Shown here one piece after another: positions 20,849 through 31,165 of a DNA stretch of 64,000 bases (position 1 is its first letter; the number at the start of each line of letters is the position of its first letter). The DNA lies in the NCBI RefSeq assembly GCF_014356525.2, contig NC_052518.1, positions 35,477,705 to 35,541,704 on the forward strand. Direction: 5' to 3'. Made by a program: the position numbers and the translations under genes. The notes under the pieces are model-generated. The model saw only the letters and a program-made list of their open reading frames with translations, made no database searches and had not been told where the DNA came from. The stretch is from Nilaparvata lugens. Taxonomy: Eukaryota > Arthropoda > Insecta > Hemiptera > Delphacidae.

Positions 20849-21782
20849 ATTTATGTTTAAAGACTTGAATTATATAGAATATGATACTTCTTCCGACTGG
20901 TGACAATAGTGGGGCGACTGGTGACAATAGTGGGGCGAGTGGTGGTGATAGTGGGGCGACTGGTGGCGATAGTGGGGCGACTGGTGGTGATGGTGGGATG
21001 ACTGGAGACGATAGTGGGGCGACTGGTGGCGATAGTGGAGCGACTGGCGGCGATAGTGGGGCGACTGGTGGTGATAGTGGGGCGACTGGTGGCGATAGTG
21101 GGGTGACTGGCGGCAATAGTGGGGCAACTGGTGGCGATAGTGGGACGACTGGCGGCGATAGTGGGGCGACTGGCGGCGATAGTGGAATGACTGGTGGCGA
21201 TAGTGGGGCGACTGGTGGCGATGGTGGGACGACTGGCGGCGATAGTGGGACGACTGGTGGCGATGGTGGGGCGACTGGTGGCAGTTGGATGACTGGTTGT
21301 GGTTGAATGACTGGTGTTATGGATTGAGGTCTACTTCTGATGAACAATCCATCGATGATAAGCAAACTCCATCCACTGGAATCTCCTTCAAATTTCGACT
21401 CCTCATCCAGTAGGGTCATGCACGCTTGGTTGATGATGTCTGGAAGATTGATAATACTGAAGATGGTGTAGTTTGGAGTTTTGAAGGTGACATTCTGAAA
21501 CTCTTCTTGTTCGAAGAAGGTCTTATCAAGGGTGCTGCGGAAATATGTTGCCTCCAATACTAGATTGAACTTCATTGCTCCATGTGTCTGCAGTTGCTGA
21601 CTGATGATGTGAACAATTTTATCCTTCAGACTGCTCAGAAAGGTGTGGAAATCTTTGGCAGGCTCATCCTTGTATGCATTATTGTAGTATAGAGTCGTGA
21701 GTCGGGATTTGAATGCCTCCTCCAGGACAACAAACTCGTCCACTGAGTTTGCTGTTTGTTGACATCGTGCAGCTTTGCTCAT
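20835..21782 (-). CDS. Pro-rich repeat protein with virus-like N-terminal domain
   Basis: 315 codons from the ATG at 21782, which follows a splice acceptor (ttgttccag) with no gap. Residues 1-160 form a globular domain: Lys/Arg-bearing helices, then VTFKTPNYTIF, LPDIINQACMTLLDEESKF and SSGWSLLIIDGLFI. As I recall, the SGW-containing segment resembles an N-terminal domain recurring in arthropod genes that accompany family B DNA polymerases of Polinton-like elements; this needs a profile search. Residues 165-300 are about 19 copies of a seven-residue PPVAPLS unit encoded by a 21-bp minisatellite. The C-terminus runs into the tRNA-like sequence. A TATA box and donor (22436-22583) could provide a leader exon. 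The antisense frame is also open through the repeat because the unit length is a multiple of three. Confidence 0.6.
   Translation of the reverse strand: MSKAARCQQTANSVDEFVVLEEAFKSRLTTLYYNNAYKDEPAKDFHTFLSSLKDKIVHIISQQLQTHGAMKFNLVLEATYFRSTLDKTFFEQEEFQNVTFKTPNYTIFSIINLPDIINQACMTLLDEESKFEGDSSGWSLLIIDGLFIRSRPQSITPVIQPQPVIQLPPVAPPSPPVVPLSPPVVPPSPPVAPLSPPVIPLSPPVAPLSPPVVPLSPPVAPLLPPVTPLSPPVAPLSPPVAPLSPPVAPLSPPVAPLSSPVIPPSPPVAPLSPPVAPLSPPLAPLLSPVAPLLSPVGRSIIFYIIQVFKHKSSMV
20887..21300 (-). repeat. 21-bp coding minisatellite
   Basis: About 19 units of gatagtggggcgactggtggc (plus-strand reading) with scattered substitutions, few of which change length. It encodes Pro-Pro-Val-Ala-Pro-Leu-Ser on the minus strand and would encode Gly-Asp-Ser-Gly-Ala-Thr-Gly on the plus strand. 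Strict preservation of the 21-bp length supports translation of at least one strand. Confidence 0.9.
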
Positions 21783-22435
21783 CTGGAACAATGCAAAACA
21801 ATATTGTATTAGTATGGTATGCAGTATTCAACTCTATATATATATATATACCTTCATCAGATGTGGGGGATGAAGGCAGTGAATCAGTATCTAGGATCGT
21901 GGGTCAGGTGTGTGGGTGGGTCGGGGATGGAGGTTCATAGGTGTTTATGTTCTAGGGATGATGGTCCGGAGCTGTATGGGGGAATGTGAATGGGGGTCTA
22001 GGATCTACTTCCTGAGGTGGGATGGGTGCTCCTGATCATTAGAACCATTGCCGCTCATGTCTGAAACGACATACACACTATCAATGTCGAACATATTGTG
22101 GGTACAGCCTAATTCTAGGGCAAAGACTTGTTATACGTTTTTTAGGTTAGGTTGAATTACAACCACCAACTCAAAGAACATAATTCACAATTAAACTCTT
22201 AACTTGTATGTATTGGAACCTAATTCATAATTACACTAGTCATTTTTGACTATGTCATTTACTCTATGTATTGGAACCTAATTCATAATTAAACTTGTCA
22301 TTTTCGAATTTAAGTCATTTTAGAATTTTATTGTCAGTCTCAAACTACTTCAAAATTCTACTCTTTTGGACTTAATTGTTAAATCATGAATATAATATAA
22401 ATATATATATATATATAACTATAAAATGCACTGGT

Positions 22436-22545
22436 ACTTACTCTTGATGTTGATAAAGATGAGAGTAGTCCAAAACCAATACACTGGAATCACACACACG
22501 TACTGGTGGTACACACATGTACTGATGGCACGACTGCACAAGACA
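22436..22545 (-). other. Candidate non-coding leader exon with splice donor
   Basis: On the minus strand a strong donor (gtaagt at 22436-22441) follows tcaacatcaaga. It lies 0.66 kb upstream of the acceptor-ATG of the Pro-rich gene and downstream of the TATA box at 22573-22583. It contains one upstream ATG whose frame meets a stop just after splicing. Transcription start is estimated. Confidence 0.35.
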
Positions 22546-22572
22546 CAATGTCCCACTCCTTGCAGAACAACT

Positions 22573-22583
22573 CCTTTTATACC
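22573..22583 (-). promoter_or_regulatory. TATA box for the Pro-rich gene
   Basis: Minus-strand ggggtataaaaggag is a near-consensus TATA element, placed so that initiation about 30 bp downstream would yield the leader exon ending at the gtaagt donor. Function is inferred from position only. Confidence 0.4.
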
Positions 22584-22639
22584 CCAGTTCAGGATCCGGA
22601 GGGAATTTTTTTCCCCTTTTTTCCCATTTATTCCCAATT

Positions 22640-22770
22640 TTATGTGTTTTTGATTTTTTTTTTAATTTTTTAATTTTTTTTTCATTTTTTTAAAAATTTT
22701 TTCTATTTTTATTTTTATTTTCTTTTCTTTTTAAATTTTTTTTTTTTAATTTAATTTTTTTTTTGGGGGG
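22640..22770 (+). repeat. Poly(T)-rich tract ending in G8
   Basis: Around 130 bp of T runs broken by single A or C residues, ending in a G run directly before the 30-bp minisatellite. Read on the minus strand it is C8 followed by A-rich sequence, like a decayed poly(A) tail behind the minisatellite. Confidence 0.6.
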
Positions 22771-23087
22771 GGATGACCTTGAGGTTGGGGTGGTTGACCT
22801 GGATGACCTTGAGGTTAGGGTGGTTGACCTGGATGACCTTGAGGTTAGGGTGGTTGACCTGGATGACCTTGAGGTTGGGGTGGTTGACCTGGATGACCTT
22901 GAGGTTAGGGTGGTTGACCTGGATGACCTTGAGGTTGAGGTGGTTGACCTGGATGACCTTGAGGTTAGGGTGGTTGACCTGGATGACCTTGAGGTTGGGG
23001 TTGGTTGACCTGGATGACCTTGAGGTTAGGGTGGTTGACCTGGATGACCTTGAGGTTGGGGGTGGTTGACCTGGATGACCTTGAGGT
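22771..23087 (+). repeat. 30-bp minisatellite
   Basis: About eleven units reading gatgaccttgaggttagggtggttgacctg with few changes (gttggggtgg, gttgaggtgg variants). Both strands stay open through it because 30 is a multiple of three: Val-Asp-Leu-Asp-Asp-Leu-Glu on plus, Asn-Leu-Lys-Val-Ile-Gln on minus. No flanking domain is recognised, so coding is not assumed. Confidence 0.9.
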
Positions 23088-23129
23088 AAAGGCCGGTTCT
23101 GGCACACTTGTGTGCCAGGACCGGCCTTT
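23088..23129. terminator. 20-bp stem hairpin followed by T run
   Basis: aaaggccggttctggcacac (23088-23107) pairs with gtgtgccaggaccggccttt (23110-23129), with one G-T mismatch and a 2-nt loop, followed by tttta. It looks like a Rho-independent terminator, but in this eukaryotic setting its role is unknown. It abuts the last minisatellite unit exactly. Confidence 0.5.
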
Positions 23130-23131
23130 TT

Positions 23132-24210
23132 ATACTACTATTAACGAAAATCCTAATTAAATAACCCTGTTGTCAATATTTGCAGTAGCAGAAGTCTTAA
23201 TTGGGATTTTCGTTTAATAATAATTACTATTTCATAGAATTTTTTCTTGTTTTTTAGAAGATATCCACTTTGTGAATAATACCAGAAACCAAGAATGCGA
23301 TTGTACATAAATAAACTAATAATGATCAATTCAATAATGTTACCTTTTTCTATGGTAGAACATAACAAAATTAGCCTACTGCTCTCCAGAACTCCACAAA
23401 GCTTACCAATTACTATTCTTGAGAATTTCACAAGTTCTCAAGAATTATACACAAGTTATAAATAAAACATTGATTTACACAAAGCATCTGCTAAATCTCA
23501 GCCATAGTAATCATGTAAGAAATTGCTTTCAACTGCTGCTTCTAGCATCTTCCCTTAAAAAATTTTCCCGGGGAATTAATAAACATAAGCAAGCAATGTT
23601 AATCCAAGTTCTCTTTATTTTTCTCTTCTGCCATTTAATCCAAGTAATCATTGTTAAAGCATACGTTTCTCTGAAGGCGTGATTCAAGTACTTCTAATTT
23701 ATCATGTTATCATGATAACATTTATCATTTATCATGTTAATTTATAAACTATTCACATAAAATGTAAAAACTAGCTGTTGAGAGAGCGATATCTTACTGA
23801 AGACTGGAGATCAAAACTATGTGAGAGAAGAAGTTCTGAGAGTGAAAAGGAACATTTACTTTGGTCAGTTTCAATCCAAAACTGCGTTTCTAGAAAGAGG
23901 AAGGAACCAGTAGAATTGGCAACGTCGGAGTGATCCGAAGACAATGCAAATACCTGCATCTATTGTATTGGTCACCCTTCAATTTCCTTACGCCTACGTC
24001 ATGGTGTGTATGAATGTACCCCGTATAGCGGGAATTTGAGTGAGCCCGTTTCGACAGAGAAAAAATTTGAAATTTAACTTTTTTTTTGTTATAGGGGTAT
24101 TCATTTATATTTATCGAATATACATATAAAATCTCAGCATGATTGGAGCACTGGTTCAGGGTGAGCCCGTTTAGTGCAGAAAGTGTGTGCTTCCCCCTTT
24201 GACCCCTCTT
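23132..24210. other. No supported gene
   Basis: AT-rich, with a small palindrome tgttatcatgataaca at 23705-23720. Open frames at 23153-23431 and 23419-23682 have no recognisable features. Confidence 0.4.
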
Positions 24211-24214
24211 ACAA

Positions 24215-24224
24215 GCACTGGTGT

Positions 24225-24257
<33 letters not shown>

Positions 24258-25958
24258 GTAGCTATGAATTGTGGGGATAGACCGGTTTTTTTGCGCAATT
24301 ACCCCCCCTCCCCCCTCCCCCACCCCCCTGAGTTTGCGCAAATTCCCCCTCCCCCTCTCCCTCTCCCTCTCCCTCTCCTCTCCCTCTCCCTCTCCTTCTC
24401 CTCTCCCTCTCCCTCTCCTCTCCTTCTCCCTCTCCCTCTCCTTCTCCTTCTCCCTCTCCTCTCCTTCTCCCTCTCCTTCTCCCTCTCCCTCTCCCTCTCC
24501 TCTCCACAGATTAAGTGAATCCATATTTCTACATCTAATGCTATACTGACAGATTAAAGTGAATGCTAAATGAGGAAAAAATTCTCCACTGTCAAATTAA
24601 AGTGAATCTGTTACATCTTATACTGACAAATTAAAGTGAATCCATATTTCTACATCTAATGCTATACTGTCAAATTAAAGTGAATCCATATTTCTACATC
24701 TCTATACTGTCAAATTAAAGTGAATGCTAAATGAGGGAAAAAATTCTCTACTGTCAAATTAAAGTGAATCTGTTACATCTTTATACTGACAGATTAAAGT
24801 GAATCCATATTTCTACATCTAATGCTATACTGTCAAATTAAAGTGAATGCTAGATGAGGGAAAAAATAATTTCCCTTTGAGGGAAAAATTCTCTACTGTC
24901 AAATTAAAGTGAATCTGTTACATCTTTATACTGAGTGAATCTGTTACATCTTTATACTGTAAAATTATAAAGTGATTGCAAATTAATACATCTAATAACT
25001 TATACTTTATCTACTGACAGATTAAAGTGAATCTGTTACATCTTTATACTGAGTGAATCTGTTACATCTTTGTACTGTAAAATTATAAAGTGATTGCAAA
25101 TTGAATAATTTGGAGGGTACAAGAGAGAGAGAGTATGATACACCCATCGTTTCTCTGTCTCTCGCATAAGCTTAAAGATTGTGCAAACTACTAGGTGGAA
25201 AAAAACAGATGGCCCCATGCGTTATCTCCTATTCTCGCTCACTCGCACCATATCTACTGCTTTTTCCTCTATTACGAAAGCCATGTGAAAGAGAAATCAG
25301 TCGTGAGTTCCTTTTTAATCCGTCATTCGTATACTGCCAGTTAAAGTGAATCCATTCTGCTCCTCGGCAGCTATGCCTTAGTACATCGCGTGCTATGACA
25401 CCCACTTTCCTGCAATATCAATTATAATTATTCCACTGTCACCAATCTTTAATACTGCTGGCTTTTCTATGATTGAGATAACTACAATAATAAATACAAT
25501 TGCTGTAGATTGAAGATTCCTACAGCATTCCCTGTTATGACATTTATGACATGTTCTGTATTTTATTTTACTGAGTATGCTCAATCCAGAAATTACTTGA
25601 ACAGAAATAAACGAGTTACAATTTTACTTCTCAACAACCATTAATGATAATGTAGATGACAAGATTTTTTAACAACAGAGTTTTAGCTGGTTCTATCTAG
25701 TTTTCAAACCCTGTGTCAACGCTACATAAATTCGTTCAAGAAAATATTTATCTCGTAACTACATTAATGGATCAAACTCTCAAGAGACCGATGCATTTTT
25801 TCAACATCGAGTTCAATGCATTACTTTCAAGTATAAATAAAAGTGCCTATAGGCTCCTGACAAGAGACAACTATTATTTGATAAATTAATATCATTGATG
25901 TCACCAAAATTGAGCATCAGAGTTGAAGCAAAATTAGATGAAGTTGCACTGATGTAAA
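24215..25958 (+). repeat. Composite repeat, copy B
   Basis: A (GT)n run and the block gctatgaattgtggggatag / accggtttttttgcgcaa lead into a CT-rich tract (24300-24505). Then come the attaaagtgaatc array (24505-25080) and the tail matching 1690-2975. The (GT)n / ccggt head is also present inverted at 39385-39440. Divergence of the tail from copy A is low (isolated substitutions plus a few insertions), so the copies are recent relative to their surroundings. Confidence 0.8.
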
Positions 25959-26286
25959 GGAAAATTGAAAATTGAGCTTCCAGGTGCATTGATATTTTTA
26001 GAAATTATGTTCAAAATTAGGAGATCTAAATCATTCCCGTTTTTCCGGTATGTAATCCACAAGTTCACATGATGCAAACGAACGAACAAACACAACCCTA
26101 CTCTCTCTTATTATTGATGGAATAAGAATCAAAATTCAAGACACACAGCTGAAATCACGTGTTGACACATAAACGACAGACAGTCTGTGTGATTACTCGC
26201 AAAACACAGACACCCATCAACTGGTTTGGTGATGTCACCACACATTTTTTTTTTCTTACACAATTTCAATGTTACCCTGATTCAAC

Positions 26287-26331
26287 CACTACCTCTGTAA
26301 ACAGAGGTAGGTAGTGTTTACGGAGGTAGTG
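26287..26331. repeat. Nested hairpin
   Basis: cactacctctgtaaac (26287-26302) pairs with gtttacggaggtagtg (26316-26331) with one mismatch. An alternative inner pairing, ctacctctgt with acagaggtag, is perfect and mutually exclusive. Confidence 0.7.
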
Positions 26332-26350
26332 ATTCAACACCCACTATCAC

Positions 26351-26625
26351 CATAGAGAAACAATAGCGTAAGTAGATATCTCATGGTATAGGGCATTTAT
26401 GTCGCAACTTTTACTGTTATCTCAAGCCGATTACTGTCGATTATTGTCAATTATTACTGTTTTGACCGGGTAAGAGTGTATGAACGGCACAATATGAGAG
26501 AATACCAGCGTTATAAAGCTTCACAGGAAAGAACTATGTGGAAATTATGTGACTATCAGCTTGAGATAATAGTACAAGTTGCGACATAAACGCTCTATAC
26601 CATGGGATATCTACTTATGCTTTTA
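26351..26625. mobile_element. Foldback / MITE-like element
   Basis: The arm at about 26364-26432 (gtaagtagatatctcatggt ... ttatctcaagccgat) is repeated inverted at about 26555-26620 (atcagcttgagataat ... ccatgggatatctactta) with roughly 90 percent identity over some 68 bp and a loop of about 120 bp. No ORF lies inside. Long imperfect terminal inverted repeats with a non-coding centre fit a MITE; the superfamily is unknown. Confidence 0.65.
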
Positions 26626-26636
26626 CTTAGTAATAA

Positions 26637-26680
26637 CATAGAGAAACGATAGCATAACATTATGCTATTGTTTATCTATG
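26637..26680. repeat. Hairpin sharing sequence with the foldback arm
   Basis: catagagaaacgatagcata pairs with its inverted copy ttatgctattgtttatctatg, two mismatches in 21 bp. The arm begins like 26351-26370 (catagagaaacaatagcgta), so it may be the residue of a second copy of the same element inserted next to the first. Confidence 0.65.
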
Positions 26681-26965
26681 GTAATAGCTTTCTATTAATA
26701 GTAGGTATTGGTTATATCCTCAATAACGTATGTCGTCAAATCACGTTATAGCTTTCGTTCAATAACTGCAAATATACAGGTTAATCAAGTTGGAAATCGT
26801 ATAAATTCTATTTGTATACAATGATGGAATAGTTTATGATAAGAAAAGTTTTACATACTGCTGTTATTTTCAAATATTTTTTGTATATAATTTCAATAGA
26901 ATAGAAAATTATATAATTATAATATAATTATATAATTTCAATAGAATAGTGAAATAAGACCGATA

Positions 26966-27040
26966 TTGTCAGTTCCACATGATTTATTTGAGTCATATTG
27001 GTTTAGTTAATTCATTAAAAAAATTATGTGGAACTGACAA
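26966..27040. repeat. 15-bp inverted repeat pair
   Basis: ttgtcagttccacat (26966-26980) and atgtggaactgacaa (27026-27040) are perfect reverse complements separated by 45 bp. They may be ends of a tiny element. Confidence 0.6.
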
Positions 27041-27499
27041 CATCTTTTTCATTTCACCTTGATATGGAGAAATTCCACAATATCTCTGTTCATACAGTAA
27101 AGTTTAAAAAATATTATTATCTTGATTTAATTTTAATTCCAACTATATTAAGTTTTTCATATACCTTTAGATCTATAAGGAGTGTGGTCAACGTTTTTAA
27201 TCCATGTTCTTAATTTTTAATGTTATTACAACTGTTTATTTTATAAGAACTAAGAAGGACAAACAAAAAACCAATAGATGTGATAATTTCAATGAGACTT
27301 TATTTAAAAATGAGAAAATGGGATTGATGGGCTCCCTGATTGTCATACTTCGGCAAGTTCGAGGATCCAGTATCTCTGGCAACAAGGCATGATGGTAGAA
27401 ATAAATTAACTTTTTGTCCATCTTCTCGGTCATCCCTCTCGATCTTTTTAGTATGGATGTCTTTCTATCATGAAATTGACTGCAATAGGATGCAGTGTA

Positions 27500-28620
27500 A
27501 CTGCACTGTTGTAGAAAGAAAGAAATCAGTCTATAAGATATCTTGGGTTGGTTGTAGATGATAAATTGTCATGGAATATGCATGTTTTGGGTCTAAGGAA
27601 GCATCTATTCTACTTGTTAAGAGTTTTCTATAATCTAAGGCAATTCCTTCCCCCAAATATTTTGCGCCAACTATACTTTGCTTTCCTTAACTCCAAATTG
27701 GATTATGGGATAGCATGCTGGGCTTCAACTTACATTTCTCACTTCAAATCAATAATTACATTACAAAAAGCAGCAGTTCGAGTTATATTTGGAGTTCACA
27801 GACAAACCCATTCTTTCCCTTTCTTCAGACGGATAAATGCATTGCCTCTCAGACATATGTACATCTTCAAGCTCCTAGCTCTATTCTACAGGATGAGTGG
27901 AAGCTATGGTCAGCCCATGGTCGAGGGTAATCATAGCAAACGCAGCAGATAACTCTGGGATTGGTGAGATGCCCTAAAGCAAGCTGTACTCTCTTTCAGA
28001 AGTGCCTTCTATTTCTTGGACCGAAGTTCTACAATATTCTGCCTGCAGAAATTAAAAATTTGAGAAGCTTCAAAAAATTTAAATCAAAACTAAAGCCTTG
28101 GCTTTTCGAAGCTCATCCAAATGATGTTGAGGAATGGTTTATTGTGCTGCATTGAGCATGATTATACACCCTATGAATAATTTTGTATCTCAAAATTCGA
28201 GTCCTATTAGGCATTTATTTTTTTTTTTTTTGATGTGTGAGTGTGTGTGTGTGCGCTTGAAGAACCAAACGACTCCTGCTTGCACTCAAGTGATATTTCT
28301 CTCACTTTGCAAGCTAGTATTTATTCCACTTGCATCAATATGCATATTATACATTATTTTTTGGTTGTACAGTGTCAATATTAATATAATATATTTGTAT
28401 TTTCGAGAAGATATATTTTATGTTCATTTGGTCATAATATAAAATTCATGTTAATGCATAACAATATTAGCTACAACTATTGACAAGTGCTTTTTTCATA
28501 TCATATGCACTTCAAAAAATATTTTCTCAGTCTATATTATGTAAATTCATTTATAATTGTATATAAGTGTAAAAACCAGTATATATTGTAATCTACACGA
28601 ATAAAGCATTCTCTCATTAG
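27500..28620 (+). pseudogene. LINE RT C-terminal fragment with 3' end
   Basis: An open frame from about 27520 reads YLGLVVDDKLSW and continues as the RT thumb and C-terminal region of a non-LTR element (27548-27952), including the YFAFLNSKLDYGIACWAS stretch typical of these proteins. A frameshift near 27950 leads to the last segment (27961-28155) with GPKFYNILPAEIKNL and FKSKLKPWL, the usual C-terminal end. A gaataaagc signal near 28600 and a following (TTTA)n tract mark the 3' end. Upstream RT and endonuclease domains are absent, so this is a 5'-truncated copy, different in sequence from the LINEs at 9.8, 14.5 and 52 kb. Confidence 0.75.
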
Positions 28621-28629
28621 TTTTATTTA

Positions 28630-29120
28630 TTTATTAGATAGAGCGAACAATACAATAGTTGGAAAAGAAAAAACAGGCTATTGCCCAAAACTTCTTCAAT
28701 TTCCTGATTTTGTCACAAATCGTCCAAATATTATGTTCACTTCAATTTCAACATCAAATCTTCAATCTGAAACTATGAATCAGAATAAAACAAAGAGTTT
28801 CAAATTTAGATAAATTGATAATGAAACTTGCGTTAAAACAAAAACTTCAAATATTCATACTGTTTTTGTTAAGAAGTTTGATGAAACTTCTATAGCAATG
28901 ATTAAACCTTTCCTTGTCTGTATGACATCTCAAGTAATTGAAGCATTTAATTTGTTACAAAATTTGGTTCTCAAGCACTATCTATCTGGTGACTTTCCTT
29001 TAAACGCTATGAGCTTGAATTTTTCTTTTTTCATCATGTCAAAGTCCATACCAATCCTATTTGACATGAAAAGTGCAAATTGAACTTGGTCTTCTGTGTT
29101 TAACAGTATCGTTTGCATAT
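28630..29120. other. No supported gene
   Basis: AT-rich. The 61-codon frame at 28898-29083 has no recognisable domain. Confidence 0.35.
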
Positions 29121-29129
29121 GATAAAGAG

Positions 29130-29374
29130 TTTATAAGCCATTCAGATGAAGCTCTACAGACTAATTGCTGAACCAATAATAGCTTATGGAAGTGTATTTG
29201 CATGCAGCCGAAATGAGGTTCCTTCGAGCAGTTAAATGTTACACCAAGTTGGACTACATAAGAAACGAAGTAATAAGAACCAAACTGAATGTAGAGTATT
29301 TATTGCAAATATTGAAGGAAAGTAGAGAAGACTGTCCACCCATCTACTTCGTATGCTATCAAATACACTTTTAA
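29130..29374 (+). pseudogene. LINE RT C-terminal relic (AAEMRFLR type)
   Basis: Frame 29186-29374 carries AAEMRFLRAVKCYTK followed by DYIRNEVIRTKLNV, the conserved end of RTs of the RTE/Dong-like type (AEMkFLR ... iRNe.Ir). Just upstream, in another frame, KLYRLIAEPIIAYGS (about 29140-29185) is the preceding conserved segment, so one frameshift lies near 29190. No further domain is present. A short, old fragment. Confidence 0.65.
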
Positions 29375-29544
29375 TTCAATCTTGGCAGCAGGTGGGAGAA
29401 GAGATGAAATGGATATTGAATCCTTGAATGATGATTTAGTGTTTGTCTAGCTTAAAATCGATATTTGAAATTGTGTTTTATATTAGAAAAGTTTTGTGTA
29501 AAAAAAAAATGAATTGTGAAGAATCAAGAACGTATAGTGTGCAG

Positions 29545-29655
29545 TTAATCATTACACTAACTTAATCTAAAAGAAAATTGAATTTTCTATTAATTTGGAA
29601 TAATACTTTCAAATCGAATTCACCTATTCAGATCAGCTATTTGAAATGAATTTTT
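29545..29655. repeat. Left arm of a 111-bp inverted repeat
   Basis: ttaatcattacactaactta through ctatttgaaatgaattttt is repeated in reverse orientation at 36919-37030 with about 95 percent identity. The pair encloses 7.3 kb that includes the integrase relic and the spliced gene. Possible terminal inverted repeats of a DNA element. Confidence 0.7.
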
Positions 29656-29954
29656 CAAATCTGAAAAGGCAAATACAATTTGATATACTGAGTGAATGCA
29701 TATTACTACATCTAATGCCTTATAATAATGGTTTGCTTTCCGCCCAACAGTTAAGAAAAATTTCAAATTTAATTTATTCATTTAATGAGAATTCATTGAA
29801 ACTTGTGCAATCAAAATAACCAGTCATTTTTTCGTCTTATCAGCTCGAACGATTAGACACACCTCCTGCAATTAACTTAATGGAAGGCATGCTACACTTT
29901 CCTTATCTAATGATAATATGTAGTGAAATCCAGCGCACGTGTGAAGGTTATAGA

Positions 29955-30268
29955 GAGAGAGAAATTGTGATATGTCTCTCTCTCTCTCACACAAGCAGCA
30001 GACTGGCTTGCACCCAACTCGGGCCCCCCTGGCACGTTGCCGCTTTTTCCTCTATTGCAAAAGCCATGTGAAAGAGAAATCAGTCGTGAGTTCCTTTTTA
30101 ATCCGTCATTTGTATACTAGTGAAACCATTTGCCTCTCACCGCATAGCGATCTCTGCATTACGAATGGCGAGTAAAGGAGAGAAATCATCTCGTTCTCTC
30201 CTTTGATCGGTCGTACGCTACTGCCAGTTTAAGTGAATCCATCATCTTGTTCTTGCAGCTATACGTTA
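29955..30268 (+). repeat. Composite repeat, copy C (tail only), inserted at integrase 3' end
   Basis: Matches 1982-2240 of copy A (cttgcacccaactcg, gaaagagaaatcagtcgtga, cgttctcccctttgatcggt) with a few changes. It ends in gcagctatacgtta, corresponding to gcagctatgccttagtac in the other copies. It abuts the integrase frame, whose last native residues are encoded just right of 30265. Confidence 0.75.
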
Positions 30269-30998
30269 CAGGTTGAGAAGGAAATATAGAATGAATTACA
30301 AAATACTCTCCGCTCCAGTTTATGTTATAAGATTTATCGAAAAGAACCCTTTTCTTTGAGATTCGTACAACATCGCCTAGCTTAAATTTTGGTTTTGAAT
30401 TTTTCAATTTATATCGTCTATTGAATGCAGAATTCAATGACGATAAAACATGTGTACGATCTTTTTTCCCCACATCTTTAGGTTTCATTCTAATTGAACT
30501 GTGCACTGTAGCATTATAATTTTGAACCAAACTGTCTAGATTGGTTAACCAGTTTTTGGTTCCATGTTCAGTTAAATATCTATAAATTTTCGATTTCAGT
30601 GTTCTAATCAGCCGTTCAACTATAGATGCTTTTTTGTCACTAAAAACATGCTAATGTTTAATACTATATTTATCTAATAATGCTTTAACTTTTGAATTGA
30701 AGAATTCTGTTCCCTGATCTGTTTGAAACAGCTTATCGTCCTTATTTTTAGAAATAATTGGCTCGAGAGCGTTAAATACAGATTGGCTTGCCTTGTCTTT
30801 TAATGGTATACAATATGCAAATTTTGTAAAACAATTAATAACAACTAAGATATATTTATAACCCTTATTAAAACGTGATAAACTTATCATTTCAATAAGG
30901 TCTGCTTGAAGGAGATCTTTTTCACTTTTCAGTTCATACTTGCGAGTGGGATAGTTCACACGACATAGAAACATTATACAGCATTTATTTTTTGTCAA
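30265..30998 (-). pseudogene. Polinton/Maverick-type integrase (rve fold), one stop codon
   Basis: One minus-strand frame, interrupted by a single in-frame TAG at 30651-30653. The first part carries the rve core with the first catalytic Asp in LLQADLIEM, the strand YILVVINCFTKFAYC, and the second Asp in FQTDQGTEFFN. After the stop the frame resumes with KASIVERLIRTLKSKIYRYL, whose Glu completes the DDE triad about 34 residues after the second Asp. The segment NYNATVHSSIRMKP and a C-terminal KFKLGDVVRI barrel follow. This order and wording are typical of integrases of Polinton-type virus-like DNA transposons, which insert the linear element into the host genome. The C-terminus is cut by the copy C repeat near 30265. 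Three more ORFs lie upstream on the same strand. Confidence 0.82.
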
Positions 30999-31001
30999 TA
31001 G

Positions 31002-31103
31002 TTATAATAATTTTGCATTTATTCGTAACTTACAACTAATACATTTATTCCTTAAACCTCTACAAGTATTACAATTAATTTTCTCATTCAAAGCTTTTAG
31101 TAT
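31002..31103 (-). pseudogene. Small CxxC...CxxC peptide upstream of the integrase
   Basis: A 33-codon open stretch without ATG encodes INCNTCRGLRNKCISCK, four cysteines in a zinc-knuckle spacing, and stops four bases before the integrase frame opens. It may be the detached zinc-binding N-terminus of the integrase, separated by a frameshift, or a separate small exon. Purely motif based. Confidence 0.35.
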
Positions 31104-31165
31104 TTAATAGTTTTATTCTCTCCTCAATTAATGAGTTCATCATAATTTCTGTAAAAAAGTTAAAG

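Noticed and set aside
20881..21306. Plus-strand Gly-Asp-Ser-Gly-Ala-Thr repeat protein
   Set aside because: Antisense of the minus-strand Pro-rich gene, which has a globular domain and splice context. The plus frame has neither.
23088..23129. Bacterial Rho-independent terminator indicating horizontal transfer
   Set aside because: No bacterial gene upstream on either strand and all context is eukaryotic repeat DNA; kept only as a structural hairpin.
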